A stretch of DNA of 51,581 nt, from contig JAQUZG010000005.1 of NCBI GenBank assembly GCA_028691435.1, positions 1-51,581 of the forward strand, in the 5' to 3' direction. Of this stretch, positions 51,295 to 51,581 are shown in pieces. The position numbers and the translations under genes are program-made. The notes beneath the pieces were generated by a model that did no database searches, was not told the origin of the DNA, and saw only the letters and a list, made by a program, of their open reading frames with translations. This stretch comes from Candidatus Iainarchaeum sp. (GTDB lineage: Archaea > Iainarchaeota > Iainarchaeia > Iainarchaeales > JAAZKV01). Each line of letters begins with the position of its first letter. Position 1 is the first letter of the stretch.

Positions 51295-51581
51295 ATGAAT
51301 AAACTTGAAATGGCAATAGCTGGAGAAATTACTTTATCTGGTGATCCTGGAAAAAGTATGAAAAAATGGAGAGAAATATTTTCTGTTCATCAAACAGAAC
51401 TTGCCAAGCAATTAAAAATTTCTTCATCAACTATTTCTGATTATGAAGGCGGACGAAGAAAAAACCCTGGAATAAATGTTGTATCACGTTTAGTTCATAC
51501 TTTAATTGAACTAGATAAAGAAAAGGGCGGAAAAGTTGTTAAACAACTTGAAAAAGATTTTGAAGAAAAAAAAGAAAGTGC
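51295..51581 (+). CDS. XRE-family HTH regulator (partial, runs off the right edge)
   Basis: Ninety-five codons are visible. After MNKLEMAIAGEITLSGDPGKSMKKWREIF comes a standard helix-turn-helix (HQTELAKQLKISSSTISDYEGGRRKNPG). This opening (AGEIxLSxxPGxxxKKWRExF) is that of a group of archaeal conserved XRE regulators that often carry a further C-terminal domain, not visible here. It is absent from the ORF track because it is cut by the window end. Repeat copy 2 lies in its promoter region. Confidence 0.88.
   Translation, partial: MNKLEMAIAGEITLSGDPGKSMKKWREIFSVHQTELAKQLKISSSTISDYEGGRRKNPGINVVSRLVHTLIELDKEKGGKVVKQLEKDFEEKKES

Noticed and set aside
1-51581. CRISPR arrays, transposases or rRNA genes
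   Set aside because: No spaced repeat array, IS-like inverted repeats with a transposase, or rRNA stretches were seen on reading both strands.

Overview
This window is a gene-dense, very AT-rich piece of an archaeal chromosome. Archaeal markers are GatD/GatE, fibrillarin with a Nop5 protein, Trm5, diphthine synthase, an archaeal-type GlyRS, DUF63, DUF357, KaiC-like and ScpA proteins, GGTGA-type ribosome binding sites, and several leaderless genes with a TATA box about 26 bases before the start codon. A RuBisCO of the form II/III kind, many small membrane or surface proteins of unknown function, and several bacterial-type enzymes (AspRS, adenylate kinase, guanine deaminase) fit a small-genome DPANN archaeon such as a Pacearchaeota/Woesearchaeota relative. 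That placement is an inference and no rRNA is present to confirm it.

Layout. 1-7 kb: the end of gatD, a small basic protein, a Tyr-rich secreted protein, a methyltransferase, gatE, a Nudix/zinc-finger pair, a guanine deaminase-like enzyme, a CBS-domain membrane protein and two tRNA genes (Gln, Ile). 7-14 kb: membrane and lipid genes (polyprenyl synthase, stomatin-like protein, UppP-like phosphatase), a defective-looking histidine phosphatase, a wHTH regulator with a membrane partner, and an MFS transporter. 14-21 kb: gatC-gatA-gatB-HAD, a HEAT/kinase-like protein and a bacterial-type AspRS. 20-31 kb: an MBL exonuclease, coiled-coil and surface proteins, adenylate kinase, KaiC-like ATPase, scpA, glutaredoxin, a GC-rich putative RNA, endonuclease III and DinB. 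31-46 kb: membrane proteins, methyltransferases, thioredoxin reductase, Trm5, DUF63, diphthine synthase, a DHH phosphoesterase, GlyRS, Nop5/fibrillarin/HIT and a dolichol-kinase-like enzyme. 45.8-51.6 kb is accessory in character: tRNA-Arg, a BRO-N protein, a half-length MFS protein, RuBisCO, two exported proteins with the same C-terminal motif, and a methyltransferase gene bracketed by a perfect 30-bp direct repeat next to an XRE regulator.

How the genes fit together. tRNA-dependent amidation dominates. GatDE would make Gln-tRNA(Gln), and tRNA-Gln itself is present with the A1-U72 pair GatDE prefers. GatCAB plus an AspRS carrying residues linked to relaxed specificity would make Asn-tRNA(Asn). 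Polyprenyl synthase, UppP and the dolichol-kinase-like protein could supply and recycle a polyprenyl carrier for surface glycosylation. DinB and the MBL exonuclease end in the same PCNA-binding-like peptide, which links them to repair. Nop5 and fibrillarin belong to the rRNA 2'-O-methylation machine, but this Nop5 lacks its fibrillarin-binding domain.

No CRISPR array, complete rRNA or transposase was seen. No stretch longer than 300 bases lacks a gene or RNA. The clearest candidates for something new are the 30-bp repeat cassette, the PPALP-tailed exported pair and the GC-rich structured RNA near 29.2 kb.
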